Positions 22,685-31,609 of a DNA stretch of 39,064 bases are shown one piece after another; positions within the stretch are counted from its first letter, which is position 1; every line of letters starts with the position of its first letter. The notes under the pieces are model-generated. The model was not told the origin of the DNA, made no database searches, and saw nothing but the letters and a program-made list of their open reading frames with translations. The stretch comes from Paenibacillus alkalitolerans (lineage in GTDB: Bacteria > Bacillota > Bacilli > Paenibacillales > YIM-B00363), in the NCBI RefSeq assembly GCF_016482785.1, contig NZ_JAEMXM010000006.1, positions 258,575 to 297,638 of the forward strand. Reading direction: 5' to 3'. The position numbers and the translations under genes were made by a program.

Positions 22685-24583
22685 CTAGCGGTTTAGCAGG
22701 CTCCCTACGTATTTCAACAGTTCGTTGGCGCATGTCGCGCAATAGCCGTGATGCTCGATCAGACGCGCCGAAACCTCATTAATCCGCTTCAGCTGCGTTT
22801 CGTCGGGATTCTTCACCGACGTCGTAATTTTCACCACGTCCTTCAAATCGTTGAACAGCTTCTTTTCGATCGCTTCCTTCAGCATCTCGTGGGAGGTGTA
22901 ATCGAATTTGCGGCCGCGGCGGGCGAGTGTGGAAATCTTAATCAGAATCTCTTCCCGGAACGATTTCTTCTGATTGTCCGAGATGCCGATCTGCTCCTCG
23001 ATGGAACGCATCAGCTTCTCGTCGGGATCCTGCTCCTCTTCGGTAATCGGATCCTTCAACTTGACCCCGTTGCAGTACGCCTCCACGTTATCCAAGTAAT
23101 TGTTCATCATCGTGTGCGCAGAATCTTCGAAGGAATAGACGAACGCCCGCTGCACTTCCGTCCGCGCTTTGTGATCGTATTCTTGGCGCGCCAGCGTAAT
23201 GAAGCTCAAGAGACGCTCCCGTTCCTCCCGGCTGATGGAAGCGTGCTGATCAAGACCTTCCTTCAGCGACTTCAGAACGTCCAACGCATTGAGACATGAT
23301 TTGTCGCCTTTGATCAACGCGCTGGAGATACGGTTGATTACATAACGGGGATCGACGCCCGACATGCCTTCGTCGTTATATTCCTTCCGCAGTTCCTGGG
23401 CATCGCCGCTCTTCGCATTATCCACTTCGATTCCGTCGTACAGGTACATTTTCTTAATCTGGTCGACGCCCGGTTTCTTCGACTCTTTAAGCCGCGACAA
23501 TACGCTGAACACGGCAGCGGTCCATAGGGCCGCCGGTGCGATATGCACGCCTCGGATATCGGATTGGCCGATGAGCTTGGCATAGATCCGCTCTTCTTCG
23601 CTGACCTTCAGATTATACGGTATGCGCATGACGATCATCCGGGAATGCAGCGCCTCGTTCTTCTTGTTGGCGATGAACGAACGGTATTCCGTTTCATTGG
23701 TATGCGCTACGATAAGCTCATCCGCGGAAATCAGCGCGAAACGCCCGGCTTTGAAGTTGCCCTCCTGCGTCAAGGACAGCAAGTTCCACAGAAACTTCTC
23801 ATCGCATTTGAGCATCTCCTGAAATTCCATCAGCCCCCGATTCGCTTTGTTCAATTCTCCGTCAAATCGATAAGCCCGCGGATCCGATTCGGAGCCGTAC
23901 TGCGAGATTGTGGAAAAGTCGATGCTTCCCGTCAGATCGGCGATATCCTGAGATTTCGGATCGGACGGTGCGAACGTGCCGATTCCTGTCCGTTTCGCCT
24001 CGGAGAACAGCACGCGTGTGACCGGCATCGCCTCGATCCGCCCGCCATATTCGGTTTCCAGGCGAAGCCTGCAAACCGGGCACAAGTCTCCTTCGATGCG
24101 GACGCCGTACTCCTTCGCAAATTCCTCGCGCAGCTCGGACGGAATGAGATGAAGCGGCTCCTCCTGCATGGGGCAGCCTTTGATGGCGTACACAGCTCCG
24201 GCATCGGTTCGCGTGAACTTCTCCAGTCCTTCTTTCAGAAGGGAAACCAGTGTCGACTTGCCTCCGCTGACGGGACCCATCAGAAGCAGCAGCCGTTTCC
24301 GGACATCAAGCCGCTGCGCCGCCGGGCGGAAATATTCTTCGACCAACGTCTGCAGATCGTCCTCCAGTCCGAACAGCGCCGAACTAAAAAACTTGTATTC
24401 CCGTTTGCCCTCACCCTTGTCTTCGATCCCCATCAATTCGATCATGCGGTAAATGCGGTCATGCGCGAGCGCGGCAATTTCCGGCCGTTGCCTTACGAGC
24501 GCCAAGTACTCCACAAACGTGCCTTCCCAGTGCAGGCCATGCTCCATCTCCCGATAGTCGGCCAGCTTGTCCAAAAATGCCAT
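22685..24583 (-). CDS. prkA: PrkA serine protein kinase / AAA+ ATPase
   Basis: A 632-residue PrkA protein, full length for the family. The N-terminal AAA+ part has Walker A GPVSGGKST (103-111) and a CPVC-RLRLE segment that may bind metal; the C-terminal PrkA domain is similarly conserved through EVSARLIEHHGYCATCANELL. PrkA proteins phosphorylate serine, and in Bacillus subtilis one acts in sporulation; recent work on homologues also suggests protease-like activity. GGAGGGAG precedes the ATG. It is the first gene of the prkA-yhbH-spoVR operon, with a 400-bp AT-rich region upstream. Confidence 0.94.
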   Translation of the reverse strand: MAFLDKLADYREMEHGLHWEGTFVEYLALVRQRPEIAALAHDRIYRMIELMGIEDKGEGKREYKFFSSALFGLEDDLQTLVEEYFRPAAQRLDVRKRLLLLMGPVSGGKSTLVSLLKEGLEKFTRTDAGAVYAIKGCPMQEEPLHLIPSELREEFAKEYGVRIEGDLCPVCRLRLETEYGGRIEAMPVTRVLFSEAKRTGIGTFAPSDPKSQDIADLTGSIDFSTISQYGSESDPRAYRFDGELNKANRGLMEFQEMLKCDEKFLWNLLSLTQEGNFKAGRFALISADELIVAHTNETEYRSFIANKKNEALHSRMIVMRIPYNLKVSEEERIYAKLIGQSDIRGVHIAPAALWTAAVFSVLSRLKESKKPGVDQIKKMYLYDGIEVDNAKSGDAQELRKEYNDEGMSGVDPRYVINRISSALIKGDKSCLNALDVLKSLKEGLDQHASISREERERLLSFITLARQEYDHKARTEVQRAFVYSFEDSAHTMMNNYLDNVEAYCNGVKLKDPITEEEQDPDEKLMRSIEEQIGISDNQKKSFREEILIKISTLARRGRKFDYTSHEMLKEAIEKKLFNDLKDVVKITTSVKNPDETQLKRINEVSARLIEHHGYCATCANELLKYVGSLLNR

Positions 24584-24996
24584 AAGACTCCCTCCTTATA
24601 TGATCGTTGCCGAAGATGCAAAATACACCGTTTCGTATTTCCATTACTGCTGCCAGTGAGATAATATGAAATCGTGACGGTGTGTGGTTCCGGAGAAAAG
24701 ACTCTTTCTACCGACTATTCAGTTGTATATTAATTATAGCAATAATTAATAGTCGGATAAATAAGAATTTTCTGATAATTTACATTATCGCCATAGAAAG
24801 TCTTTGTTATAACATATGAGTTTATAAATCATGTTCTTCGAAGAAATTTTTTCTTAATGTGCTTCGATAGCAGCTTTTCTTATACTACAGCCTGATTTCG
24901 ATGTCAAAAGAAATAGACCGTCCTTTTTGGAGGGGAATACGGTCTATTTCATCGTATGGATTCCATATTTTCATCGCAAAACTCGTTCCTCTCCCC
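24584..24996. other. Intergenic region upstream of prkA, 413 bp
   Basis: AT-rich, without a recognisable gene. It must hold the prkA promoter on the minus strand; no convincing sigma-A pair was seen, and a sporulation-sigma promoter cannot be asserted (a CATATTATC about 90 bp upstream of the start is only suggestive). The right part contains the terminator of the ABC operon. Confidence 0.5.
24906..24950 (-). terminator. Terminator of the sugar ABC operon
   Basis: GAAATAGACCGT (24910-24921) pairs perfectly with ACGGTCTATTTC (24939-24950). On the minus strand it is followed by TTTTGAC, 47 bases after the stop of the last permease gene. Confidence 0.75.
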
Positions 24997-25908
24997 CTAT
25001 TCTTTCAGTGAACCGATCATGACACCTTTGGCAAAATATTTTTGGACAAAAGGATAGACGCATATAATCGGAGTTACCACAATGACAATCGTCGCCATTT
25101 TCAATGAATTGCCGGTTACTTGAATTTGTTCAAGCAGCTCGTACTGCCTCGTTCCCCCCGACTGTGTCAACGTATCCCTCAACGCTTCCGCCCTTGTCAG
25201 CATTTCCTGAAGCAGCGTGGAAAGCGGCCTCAGCTCGCTGTCCCTCACAAAGAACGATCCCGTAAACCAATCGTTCCAATGGCCGACGGCGTTAAATAAC
25301 GCAATGATGGCGATGACCGGTTTACTCAGCGGCATAATGATGCGCATAAATATCGAAAAATCGTTATACCCGTCGATGCGGGCCGACTCTTCGAGACTTA
25401 TGCTGATTTGCTGGAAAAACGTCCGCATAATGATAATATTCCAGGCGCTGTACAGCCCGGGTATCACATAAACCCAGATCGTATTGATCAAATGGAGATC
25501 TTTTAACAGCATGTAATAGGGAATCATTCCGCCGCTGAACAGCATGGTGAAAAATATAAGCAGCGTGAAAAATCTTACGCCGGGCAACGTTTTGCTTTTT
25601 AATGCGTATGCCGCCATTGCCGTCAAAAACACGCTGGCGATCGTTCCGGTAACCGTTCTGAACAATGAAATACCGAATGCATTAACAATATTGGATGAGG
25701 AGAACACTTCTTTATAATTTTCCAGCGACCATACTCTGGGCCAAAAATATACGCCCCCTCTTTCCGCATCTTTGCCGGCATTGAAGGACAGGGCCAATAT
25801 GTTAAAGAAAGGCAAAATAATCGACAAGCATAAAAGAATGATCAGCAAGTAATTGATGAACTTGAATATTTTTTCTCCTGCGGAAAGTTTGTAAAATTCG
25901 TTCCCCAC
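24997..25908 (-). CDS. Carbohydrate ABC transporter permease, LplC/YtcP type
   Basis: About 303 residues with six predicted membrane helices. The EAA loop appears as EESARIDGYNDFSIFMRIIMPLSKP (about 195-220), which contacts the ATPase. The family is CUT1 inner-membrane permeases for oligosaccharides. The ATG at 25932 has no ribosome-binding site, so the GTG at 25906-25908, behind AAGGAGGAG, is preferred. It is the last gene of the operon. No ATPase gene is present, as usual for this type, which shares an MsmX-like ATPase encoded elsewhere. Confidence 0.9.
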   Translation of the reverse strand: MGNEFYKLSAGEKIFKFINYLLIILLCLSIILPFFNILALSFNAGKDAERGGVYFWPRVWSLENYKEVFSSSNIVNAFGISLFRTVTGTIASVFLTAMAAYALKSKTLPGVRFFTLLIFFTMLFSGGMIPYYMLLKDLHLINTIWVYVIPGLYSAWNIIIMRTFFQQISISLEESARIDGYNDFSIFMRIIMPLSKPVIAIIALFNAVGHWNDWFTGSFFVRDSELRPLSTLLQEMLTRAEALRDTLTQSGGTRQYELLEQIQVTGNSLKMATIVIVVTPIICVYPFVQKYFAKGVMIGSLKE

Positions 25909-26034
25909 TCCTTCTCCTCCTTCATAAAGCATGCAGCGCCAACCGGCTCGAAAGAGATGCCAAACGGGAGGACGGCTTCATCCCCGTCTTAGGAAAAGAT
26001 GGAGCCGTCCGTCGCCGAATGGAAAGACATTGCA

Positions 26035-27759
26035 CTATATATTTAATTTTGTCTTCGGATCCCCGTCTTTCCGCTCAAGAAGTTCGATGTACTGGTCCAA
26101 ACCTGCGGCCTTCAATTGGGCCGAGGCGGATTCGACAATTTTCTTCGCTTCAGCGAGGTTTTTCGCATAGTAAGCGCGAACGATGCTGTCGTCGTAATTG
26201 TCGAGAGCGGCCTTCAATTCCGTTGATTTTTCAAACTCGCCGAGGAAAGCGAGCGGCTCATATCCGTCTCTAACGAGCGCATTTTTCCGTTTCTCGTCCC
26301 AACCCCAATATTCGGCGATTTTCAATGGGCCCGCATTCGTTTCCGGATTCGCCGAATCGCCGTATTCCATTTCTCCGAAATCGGCTTTCCGGTCAAGATC
26401 GGTGCCGCCGAGCAATTCTCCCCAATAGTTTCCGACGCCTGCAAATCCGAGCGCCTTCGCCGCATTCGGGTCTGTTTCTTTGAGCTCAAGCACTTCTTTT
26501 TTCACGACCGGGTTGCCTTTCTCATCGAGCGTATAATCTCTTCCTTCAATGCCGTATTGCCACAACAGCTTCCCTTCGCGGCTCGCCAAGAAATCGGCCA
26601 GCTTGACGATGTCTTCCGGATTTTTCGTCGTTGCCGGAATCGCCCAACCGGAGTACCCGGTCTTGAAAGAGACCTCCATCCGGTACGGGCCGTCTACATT
26701 GTTAATCGGACCGATCGGCAAGTAATGCATGTCCTTGTTGAAATCTTGATAGTTGTGCATATCGGCCACGATTGCGAACGAGCCGCTCAGAATGCCTTCA
26801 GTCGCCCTGTTCTCTTCTATCGTGTAATATTCGGAATGCATCAGCTTTTCCTTCAACAACTTCTGAACGAACTCGATTCGTTTCAGAGGGTATTCCGTCT
26901 CGCTCTCGTGAACGATTTTTCCCTCGGCGTTTCGTTTAAAGCCGTAACTGCCCCATACCATATCGCTGTACAACCGCGGGACTTCGGTACCGCCCCAATA
27001 TCTCGGGCCGATTACGGACACTTCTTTGCCGTTGTAGTCTTTGAAGTTGCCTTCATTGATTTTCTTGGCCAGTTCATAAAGCTGCTCGGACGTCGTAATC
27101 GTTCTCGGATCAACGTTCAGCGCTTCCGCGATATCTTTGCGGATGTGGGGTCCGCCCACCCATTTTCTCGTATCGTAGCCGCCTTCTCTGGCAATGTTCA
27201 TATGGACCAAATAAACCGAGCCGTTAAATTCCGGACGGAACATGACGCCGTATTGCGTATCCAAAGGAAGATAACCGTCCTGCAAATATTTGCTGTATAC
27301 TTTCGTATCTTTGATTAGAGGAGCGAGATCCGTAAACATTCCTTCACGCGCAGCCTTCAAGAGAACCGGCATTTCCGGGCGGCCGCTGTGGTTCAGGTAG
27401 AAGGTGATAAAATCCGGCAAATCGCCTGATGCCAGGCCGGCGATCAATCCTTCAATCGACCGTTCCGCAGGCATGATTTTCAAATTTAACGTGATTCCCG
27501 TAAGCTCTTTAAGCTTCTGCAAAATCTCGGGGTTCATATCTTCGGTGTAGTCGTCGGCGCCCATAAATATGAGTCCTTCAATTGTCCGATCAGCAATCCA
27601 GGTTGCCGGCTTGGCGGTTTCCGTACTCGTCTGTTCCGCATTTTCTTCCGACTGTGTTTCAGTTGTTTGTTTTGATGTTTCTTCCGTGATGTTACATCCT
27701 GCCAAAAGCAAAGAGACGATCAGTGGAACAGCCAACAATTTAAACCATTTTGTACTCAC
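26035..27759 (-). CDS. Lipoprotein sugar-binding protein of ABC transporter
   Basis: About 574 residues, the large extracellular solute-binding type of LplA/YtcQ. The signal peptide ends in a lipobox LLLAGC with Cys22, followed by a Ser/Thr/Glu-rich linker, so it is anchored to the outer face of the membrane. The binding-domain segments IEGLIAGLASGDLPDF and NPEDIVKLADFLASREGKLLWQYG are typical. The GTG at 27759 has AGAGGGAGAAG upstream and gives a standard signal peptide; an ATG at 27783 is also in frame. It lies between the two permease genes of the operon. The sugar is not known. Confidence 0.92.
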   Translation of the reverse strand: MSTKWFKLLAVPLIVSLLLAGCNITEETSKQTTETQSEENAEQTSTETAKPATWIADRTIEGLIFMGADDYTEDMNPEILQKLKELTGITLNLKIMPAERSIEGLIAGLASGDLPDFITFYLNHSGRPEMPVLLKAAREGMFTDLAPLIKDTKVYSKYLQDGYLPLDTQYGVMFRPEFNGSVYLVHMNIAREGGYDTRKWVGGPHIRKDIAEALNVDPRTITTSEQLYELAKKINEGNFKDYNGKEVSVIGPRYWGGTEVPRLYSDMVWGSYGFKRNAEGKIVHESETEYPLKRIEFVQKLLKEKLMHSEYYTIEENRATEGILSGSFAIVADMHNYQDFNKDMHYLPIGPINNVDGPYRMEVSFKTGYSGWAIPATTKNPEDIVKLADFLASREGKLLWQYGIEGRDYTLDEKGNPVVKKEVLELKETDPNAAKALGFAGVGNYWGELLGGTDLDRKADFGEMEYGDSANPETNAGPLKIAEYWGWDEKRKNALVRDGYEPLAFLGEFEKSTELKAALDNYDDSIVRAYYAKNLAEAKKIVESASAQLKAAGLDQYIELLERKDGDPKTKLNI

Positions 27760-27846
27760 GGCTTCTCCCTCTTTCTTGTTCATATTTTATGAAAACCGCC
27801 TTATGGCGCCTTACTGCCGATTGACGAGCTTTTATGTATGGAATTG

Positions 27847-28773
27847 TTACCATACCGAAGTTTCGCCGATGCGGCGGGAAACGCGATTGGCAACGATAAC
27901 GAGGAGGAAGCCGATAAGCCCCTGCATTAACCCGACAGCCGTGGCGTATCCGTACTGTCCGCCCTGCAGCCCTACCCGGATAATATAGGTGTCCAATATA
28001 TCCGAGAGATGCATATTGCCCGGCATCCTTAGCAAGTAAAGCTGATCGAATCCCGCAGATAAAATATTTCCCAACGACAGAATGAATAGAATGATAACGG
28101 TCGGACGAATGCCCGGCAGCGTAATGTGCCATATCTGGCGCCATTTGGATGCCCCGTCAATGCTCGCCGCCTCGTACAATTCGGGATTGATGCCGGCGAT
28201 CGCAGCCAAATAAATGATCGAATCCCAGCCGATCCCTTTCCAAATATGGCTCCAAAACATAACCGAATAAAAGTATTCGGGTTCATTCATATAGAACGTA
28301 TCCCCGGCGCCCCCTAACAATTGGACCGCCTGATTCAGCAACCCGGTATCCGGCGCCAAAACTCTCTGGACCAGCCCGATAACGATGACCCACGACAAGA
28401 AGTGCGGCAAATAGGAAATGCTTTGGGTTATCCCCTTGAACCGCTTGTTTCTTACTTCGTTAAACATCAGCGCAAGAATGATCGGAAACGGCAGTCCGAG
28501 AAACAGTTTCATACTGCTGATGATCAGCGTGTTTTTAATAAGCGTCCAACTTTGGTAGTCGTTAAAAAACGTTTCGAAATACTTAAATCCTACCCACGGA
28601 CTTCCAAGTATTCCCGCGTTGAATTTGTATTCCTTAAAAGCGAGAAGCAACCCTCCCATCGGAATGTAAGAAAAGACGACAAAGAAGAGAAGGCAGGGCA
28701 GAAGCATAAAGTACAAATATCGGTGCAAAACGATTTTTCTCCATAATCTCCTTCTTCTCGCAATGTGGCTCAA
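27847..28773 (-). CDS. Carbohydrate ABC transporter permease, LplB type
   Basis: About 309 residues with six membrane helices, starting with the typical RKIVLHRYLYFMLLPCLLFF. The EAA loop is YEAASIDGASKWRQIWHITLPGIRP (about 200-225). It pairs with the LplC-type permease to form the channel. The frame opens at 28791, but TTG at 28773 has GGGAGG eight bases ahead and is preferred; the difference is six residues. It is the first gene of the transporter operon, behind a candidate cre site. Confidence 0.9.
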   Translation of the reverse strand: MSHIARRRRLWRKIVLHRYLYFMLLPCLLFFVVFSYIPMGGLLLAFKEYKFNAGILGSPWVGFKYFETFFNDYQSWTLIKNTLIISSMKLFLGLPFPIILALMFNEVRNKRFKGITQSISYLPHFLSWVIVIGLVQRVLAPDTGLLNQAVQLLGGAGDTFYMNEPEYFYSVMFWSHIWKGIGWDSIIYLAAIAGINPELYEAASIDGASKWRQIWHITLPGIRPTVIILFILSLGNILSAGFDQLYLLRMPGNMHLSDILDTYIIRVGLQGGQYGYATAVGLMQGLIGFLLVIVANRVSRRIGETSVW

Positions 28774-28804
28774 TGCAACTCCCTCCCGCATCCGAACCTG
28801 ACTC

Positions 28805-28818
28805 TGGAATCGATACCA
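28805..28818. promoter_or_regulatory. Candidate CcpA cre site
   Basis: TGGAATCGATACCA fits the cre pattern TGNAANCGNTNNCA and is symmetrical at its outer bases. It lies 30-45 bases upstream of the first permease gene, where CcpA could block transcription when preferred sugars are present. The match is seen; the function is inferred from known cre sites of sugar transporters. Confidence 0.5.
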
Positions 28819-28916
28819 GAATCGTTTGTTTTGTTGACCGTTTATGTGACATGTCCAATATAAAGAGCGAGTGTTTTCGTGATGTTAACGTCGTATTAAT
28901 GTTTTTTTAAGCCCGG

Positions 28917-29699
28917 TTAATCCGCTGTAATCCACACGATCCCCTTCAACTCAAGCTCCTGCGACCATGCGCGCGGATGGTCCAGGTCGCATACAATGAC
29001 GTCGACCGCTTCCAATGGAGCGATATGACAGAAAGCCTGAATGCCTATCTTGCTGTGATCCGCCAAAACAATCACTTCCTTCGCGTTGGAAATCGCCATT
29101 CGGGAAATGACGGAATCGTTCATGTCATAGTCGCTTATTCCCGAGACGGTGATGCCGCCAATCGAGACGAACGCCTTGTCCACATAAAAGTTTTTCAACA
29201 TTTCCTGGCACAGATGCCCGTTGACGGACTGCTGATCCGGCGATATTTCCCCGCCCAGGATGACGACCTTGCCGTGAAACAACCCTTGCGACAACGAATC
29301 TCTCAGCACGTTAGCAGCCGTCAAGGAATTAGTTATGACGGTAATCCGCTTCTTTCCTTTCAAGGAACGAGCCAGTTCATGTATCGTAGTTCCCGTATCC
29401 ATATAAATCGTATTGCCGTCGTCAACCAAGTCGGCCGCGCGGCGTCCGATCGCCTGCTTCGCCTCAAAATTCAATATTTGTCGCTGCTGATACGGAGGCT
29501 CGCCGTTATCGTACTGCACTTTTACCGCTCCGCCGTATACCCTTCTGAGCTTGCCCTCGTTCTCCAGCAAATCGAGATCGCGGCGTATCGTCTCGTTGGA
29601 TACGCCGAACCGCTCCGCCAGCGGGATGACATGCACCTTACCGATCGTGTCGAGAAGCTCCAAAATATGCCGTTTCCGTTCCTCCGACAAGAGAGACAT
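28917..29699 (-). CDS. DeoR/GlpR-family sugar-responsive regulator
   Basis: A 260-residue DeoR-family regulator. The N-terminal winged helix-turn-helix shows RFGVSNETIRRDLDLLENEGKLRRVYGGA (about 33-61), the family signature. The C-terminal DeoRC domain (DDGNTIYMDTGTTI, HGKVVILGGEISP) binds a phosphorylated sugar. The ATG at 29699 follows AGGGGAG. It starts 5 bases after the stop of the nucleotidase gene and precedes the transporter operon by 140 bp, so it is the likely local regulator. Confidence 0.92.
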   Translation of the reverse strand: MSLLSEERKRHILELLDTIGKVHVIPLAERFGVSNETIRRDLDLLENEGKLRRVYGGAVKVQYDNGEPPYQQRQILNFEAKQAIGRRAADLVDDGNTIYMDTGTTIHELARSLKGKKRITVITNSLTAANVLRDSLSQGLFHGKVVILGGEISPDQQSVNGHLCQEMLKNFYVDKAFVSIGGITVSGISDYDMNDSVISRMAISNAKEVIVLADHSKIGIQAFCHIAPLEAVDVIVCDLDHPRAWSQELELKGIVWITAD

Positions 29700-29704
29700 C
29701 GCCG

Positions 29705-30283
29705 TCACTCCCCTTCCTTCGCGCTGCGGTTTGCCGCCGCCAACGGCGCCAGCCGGTCCTTATCCAAAAACAGTTCCCTTACCTCGAGCCAGTTGTTAAC
29801 CCGTATATGTTCCGATTCGTAAATATTGTGCGGAGCCGTATACAATATCCCTTGTCCGCGAAAGCGGCGAAGCTGTTTGACGTTGTCGTCTATTAAATAA
29901 TCCGCGTTAATGACGCTTTTCTCCCCGCAAAATACGAAACGCATGTCGGACAGAAACGGGAAATGCTCCCGCAACCATTCGTACTTGGCGCTGAACGACG
30001 CCGGCACCTCCATGGCGGCGGTCGCAATATAGATTTCGTAATGCTCGCTCAGTTCGCGAATGACGTCCTGACTGTGCTCCATAACGCGCAGCCGGCGGAA
30101 AAAATCGTCCCGGTCGAAATAGCTCTCGATTTGTTTCAACCGTTCGGGCCTTACTTGCGACAGCGTCGTACCGTTGAGGTCCGTCGGCTTTACGCAATCG
30201 CCGTAATCCCGGTTATACCATTCCAAATGCGTACCCGCCGTATCGGCTATCACTTCATCCATATCAATGGCAATGCGCTTCAA
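29705..30283 (-). CDS. 5'-nucleotidase, NT5C type (HAD superfamily)
   Basis: A 192-residue HAD-superfamily phosphatase of the NT5C/deoxyribonucleotidase type. The catalytic DMDEVIADT motif (Asp8 and Asp10) opens the protein, a threonine-containing IATAAM forms motif II, and DYLIDDN is the motif IV acidic pair. It should dephosphorylate nucleotides or a sugar phosphate. The start is TTG at 30283, with AGGAGG at ideal spacing; the upstream extension is hydrophobic and unsupported. The stop overlaps the spacer before the DeoR gene, so both form one transcript. Confidence 0.88.
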   Translation of the reverse strand: MKRIAIDMDEVIADTAGTHLEWYNRDYGDCVKPTDLNGTTLSQVRPERLKQIESYFDRDDFFRRLRVMEHSQDVIRELSEHYEIYIATAAMEVPASFSAKYEWLREHFPFLSDMRFVFCGEKSVINADYLIDDNVKQLRRFRGQGILYTAPHNIYESEHIRVNNWLEVRELFLDKDRLAPLAAANRSAKEGE

Positions 30284-30428
30284 TAGAGTGCCTCCTAGTA
30301 ATTGTGGGATATAAACGGGCAAAAGTGCAGAACAACAGAATGGAATCCAAAAAGATACCACAATGATAAAGACAAATTGTTATGACGATTTCATTGCTGT
30401 GTTAATATTTTGTAAATTGATGGAATGC

Positions 30429-30452
30429 AAAAAGGCCGCCTTAGGGCAGCCT
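30429..30452 (-). terminator. Orphan terminator-like hairpin between divergent genes
   Basis: AGGCCGCC (30433-30440) and GGCAGCCT (30445-30452) form a 7-pair stem with one mismatch. On the minus strand it is followed by TTTTTG. No minus-strand gene lies to its right that would need a terminator; the neighbours are divergent. The stem resembles the AGGCTGCC cores of the array elements but lacks their ends. Confidence 0.45.
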
Positions 30453-30513
30453 GATCGTGTCGCGGTAGACAATTTTGTCCGATTTGTCATAATGGATATG
30501 GGAGGAGATTACG

Positions 30514-31203
30514 TTGGCAATCCTGAAAAATGATTGGGCATCCTATCTCGAACCGGAGTTTGAAAAGCCGTACTATATAAATTTGCGCAAATTTCTCGTG
30601 GATGAGTACCGGACGAAAACCATATATCCGGATAAATACGATATATTCAACGCGCTGCACTACACCCCGTTTGCCGAAACGAAAGTAGTCATCCTTGGTC
30701 AGGATCCGTACCACGGCCCGGGACAAGCCCACGGACTGAGCTTCTCGGTCAAACCCGGAATCAAACCGCCTCCTTCTCTCCAGAACATGTTCGAGGAGTT
30801 GCGCAACGACATCGGCTGCGCGATCCCGAATCACGGCTGCCTGGCCGGATGGGCACGGCAAGGCGTACTGCTGCTGAACACGGTGTTGACCGTACGGGCG
30901 AACAGCCCGAACTCGCACAAAGGTATGGGATGGGAGCAGTTTACGGACAAAGTAATCGAGACGCTGAACCGAAAGCGCGAACCGGTCGTGTTTCTGCTGT
31001 GGGGAAGCCATTCGCAGCAAAAGACGGCACTCATTACGAACAGACATCATCATATCATTCGATCACCTCACCCGAGCCCGTTCTCGGCAAACCGCGGTTT
31101 TTTCGGCAGCAGGCCGTATTCGCGTGCGAACCGGTTTCTGCGGGATGCGGGACTCGGGGAAATCGACTGGCAGCTTCCAAACGGCGGTGATTCAAATCAT
31201 TAA
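30514..31203 (+). CDS. ung: Uracil-DNA glycosylase, family 1
   Basis: A 229-residue UDG that removes uracil from DNA in base-excision repair. Motif [14 protein letters not shown] (62-74) with catalytic Asp64, and motif B HPSPFSA (186-192) with His186, are intact; length and layout match the family. It starts with TTG, preceded by GGAGGAG about 6 bases away. It is a single gene, divergent from the nucleotidase. Confidence 0.96.
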   Translation: MAILKNDWASYLEPEFEKPYYINLRKFLVDEYRTKTIYPDKYDIFNALHYTPFAETKVVILGQDPYHGPGQAHGLSFSVKPGIKPPPSLQNMFEELRNDIGCAIPNHGCLAGWARQGVLLLNTVLTVRANSPNSHKGMGWEQFTDKVIETLNRKREPVVFLLWGSHSQQKTALITNRHHHIIRSPHPSPFSANRGFFGSRPYSRANRFLRDAGLGEIDWQLPNGGDSNH

Positions 31204-31425
31204 TCTCAGTTTGAAACCATAATTGAACCTCATACTTCTTCATTACTGGGATCGACGGATTACGGAAAAAACAAAAGTTTTACATACTTAATAGAATTCA
31301 AAAAGTTGATGAAACTCCCGACAAACCCGAATGACGGGGGAATGGATCGATTTTCGACATCGAAATCCCGGATCCTACACCACCCTTGAACAAAGTGCAA
31401 GAACACCTTCCGAAGAGAAACTAGA

Positions 31426-31560
31426 TTGGCGCGGCTCAACATTGTAGTCGCCGTCTTTGTATGGCTCCTGTTTATTCAGCTTGTCATGACAGGCGGTCGA
31501 CCCGAACGGGAATCGCTTGGGTATATGGGCGGTTGGCCGAAAGACGAAGACGATCTATAA
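31426..31560 (+). CDS. Candidate 44-residue single-helix membrane protein
   Basis: TTG opens a frame beginning LARLNIVVAVFVWLLFIQLV, a convincing membrane helix, and ending in a charged tail, GGWPKDEDDL. Hydrophobic-then-acidic layout is common in small Bacillota membrane proteins. The ribosome-binding site (GAAGAGAAAC) is weak and no family is recognised, so it could be chance. Confidence 0.3.
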   Translation: MARLNIVVAVFVWLLFIQLVMTGGRPERESLGYMGGWPKDEDDL

Positions 31561-31569
31561 TTTAACCTC

Positions 31570-31591
31570 GAGAGGGACCTGAGCCCCTCTC
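31570..31591. repeat. Hairpin downstream of the BtrH-like gene
   Basis: GAGAGGG (31570-31576) pairs with CCCTCTC (31585-31591). It lies about 20 bases after the minus-strand gene ending at 31610, as a terminator would, but only weakly T-rich sequence follows (GAGGTTAAATT). Confidence 0.45.
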
Positions 31592-31609
31592 TGAAAATAT
31601 CGTTCCGCT

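Larger units (their letters stand above)
31204..31609. other. Intergenic region, 406 bp
   Basis: Contains one candidate small membrane-protein gene (31426-31560, listed separately) and the hairpin at 31570-31591. The rest (31204-31425) shows no gene, terminator or promoter that can be supported. Confidence 0.5.

Noticed and set aside
23543-24664. 373-codon plus-strand frame antisense to prkA
   Set aside because: Shadow of the PrkA gene; residue pattern mirrors the antisense of a conserved protein.
24600-24800. Sporulation-sigma promoter for prkA
   Set aside because: Only a partial CATATTATC match was seen; spacing and the second element were not convincing.
28977-29822. 281-codon plus-strand frame antisense to the DeoR gene
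   Set aside because: Shadow frame without ribosome-binding site or family.
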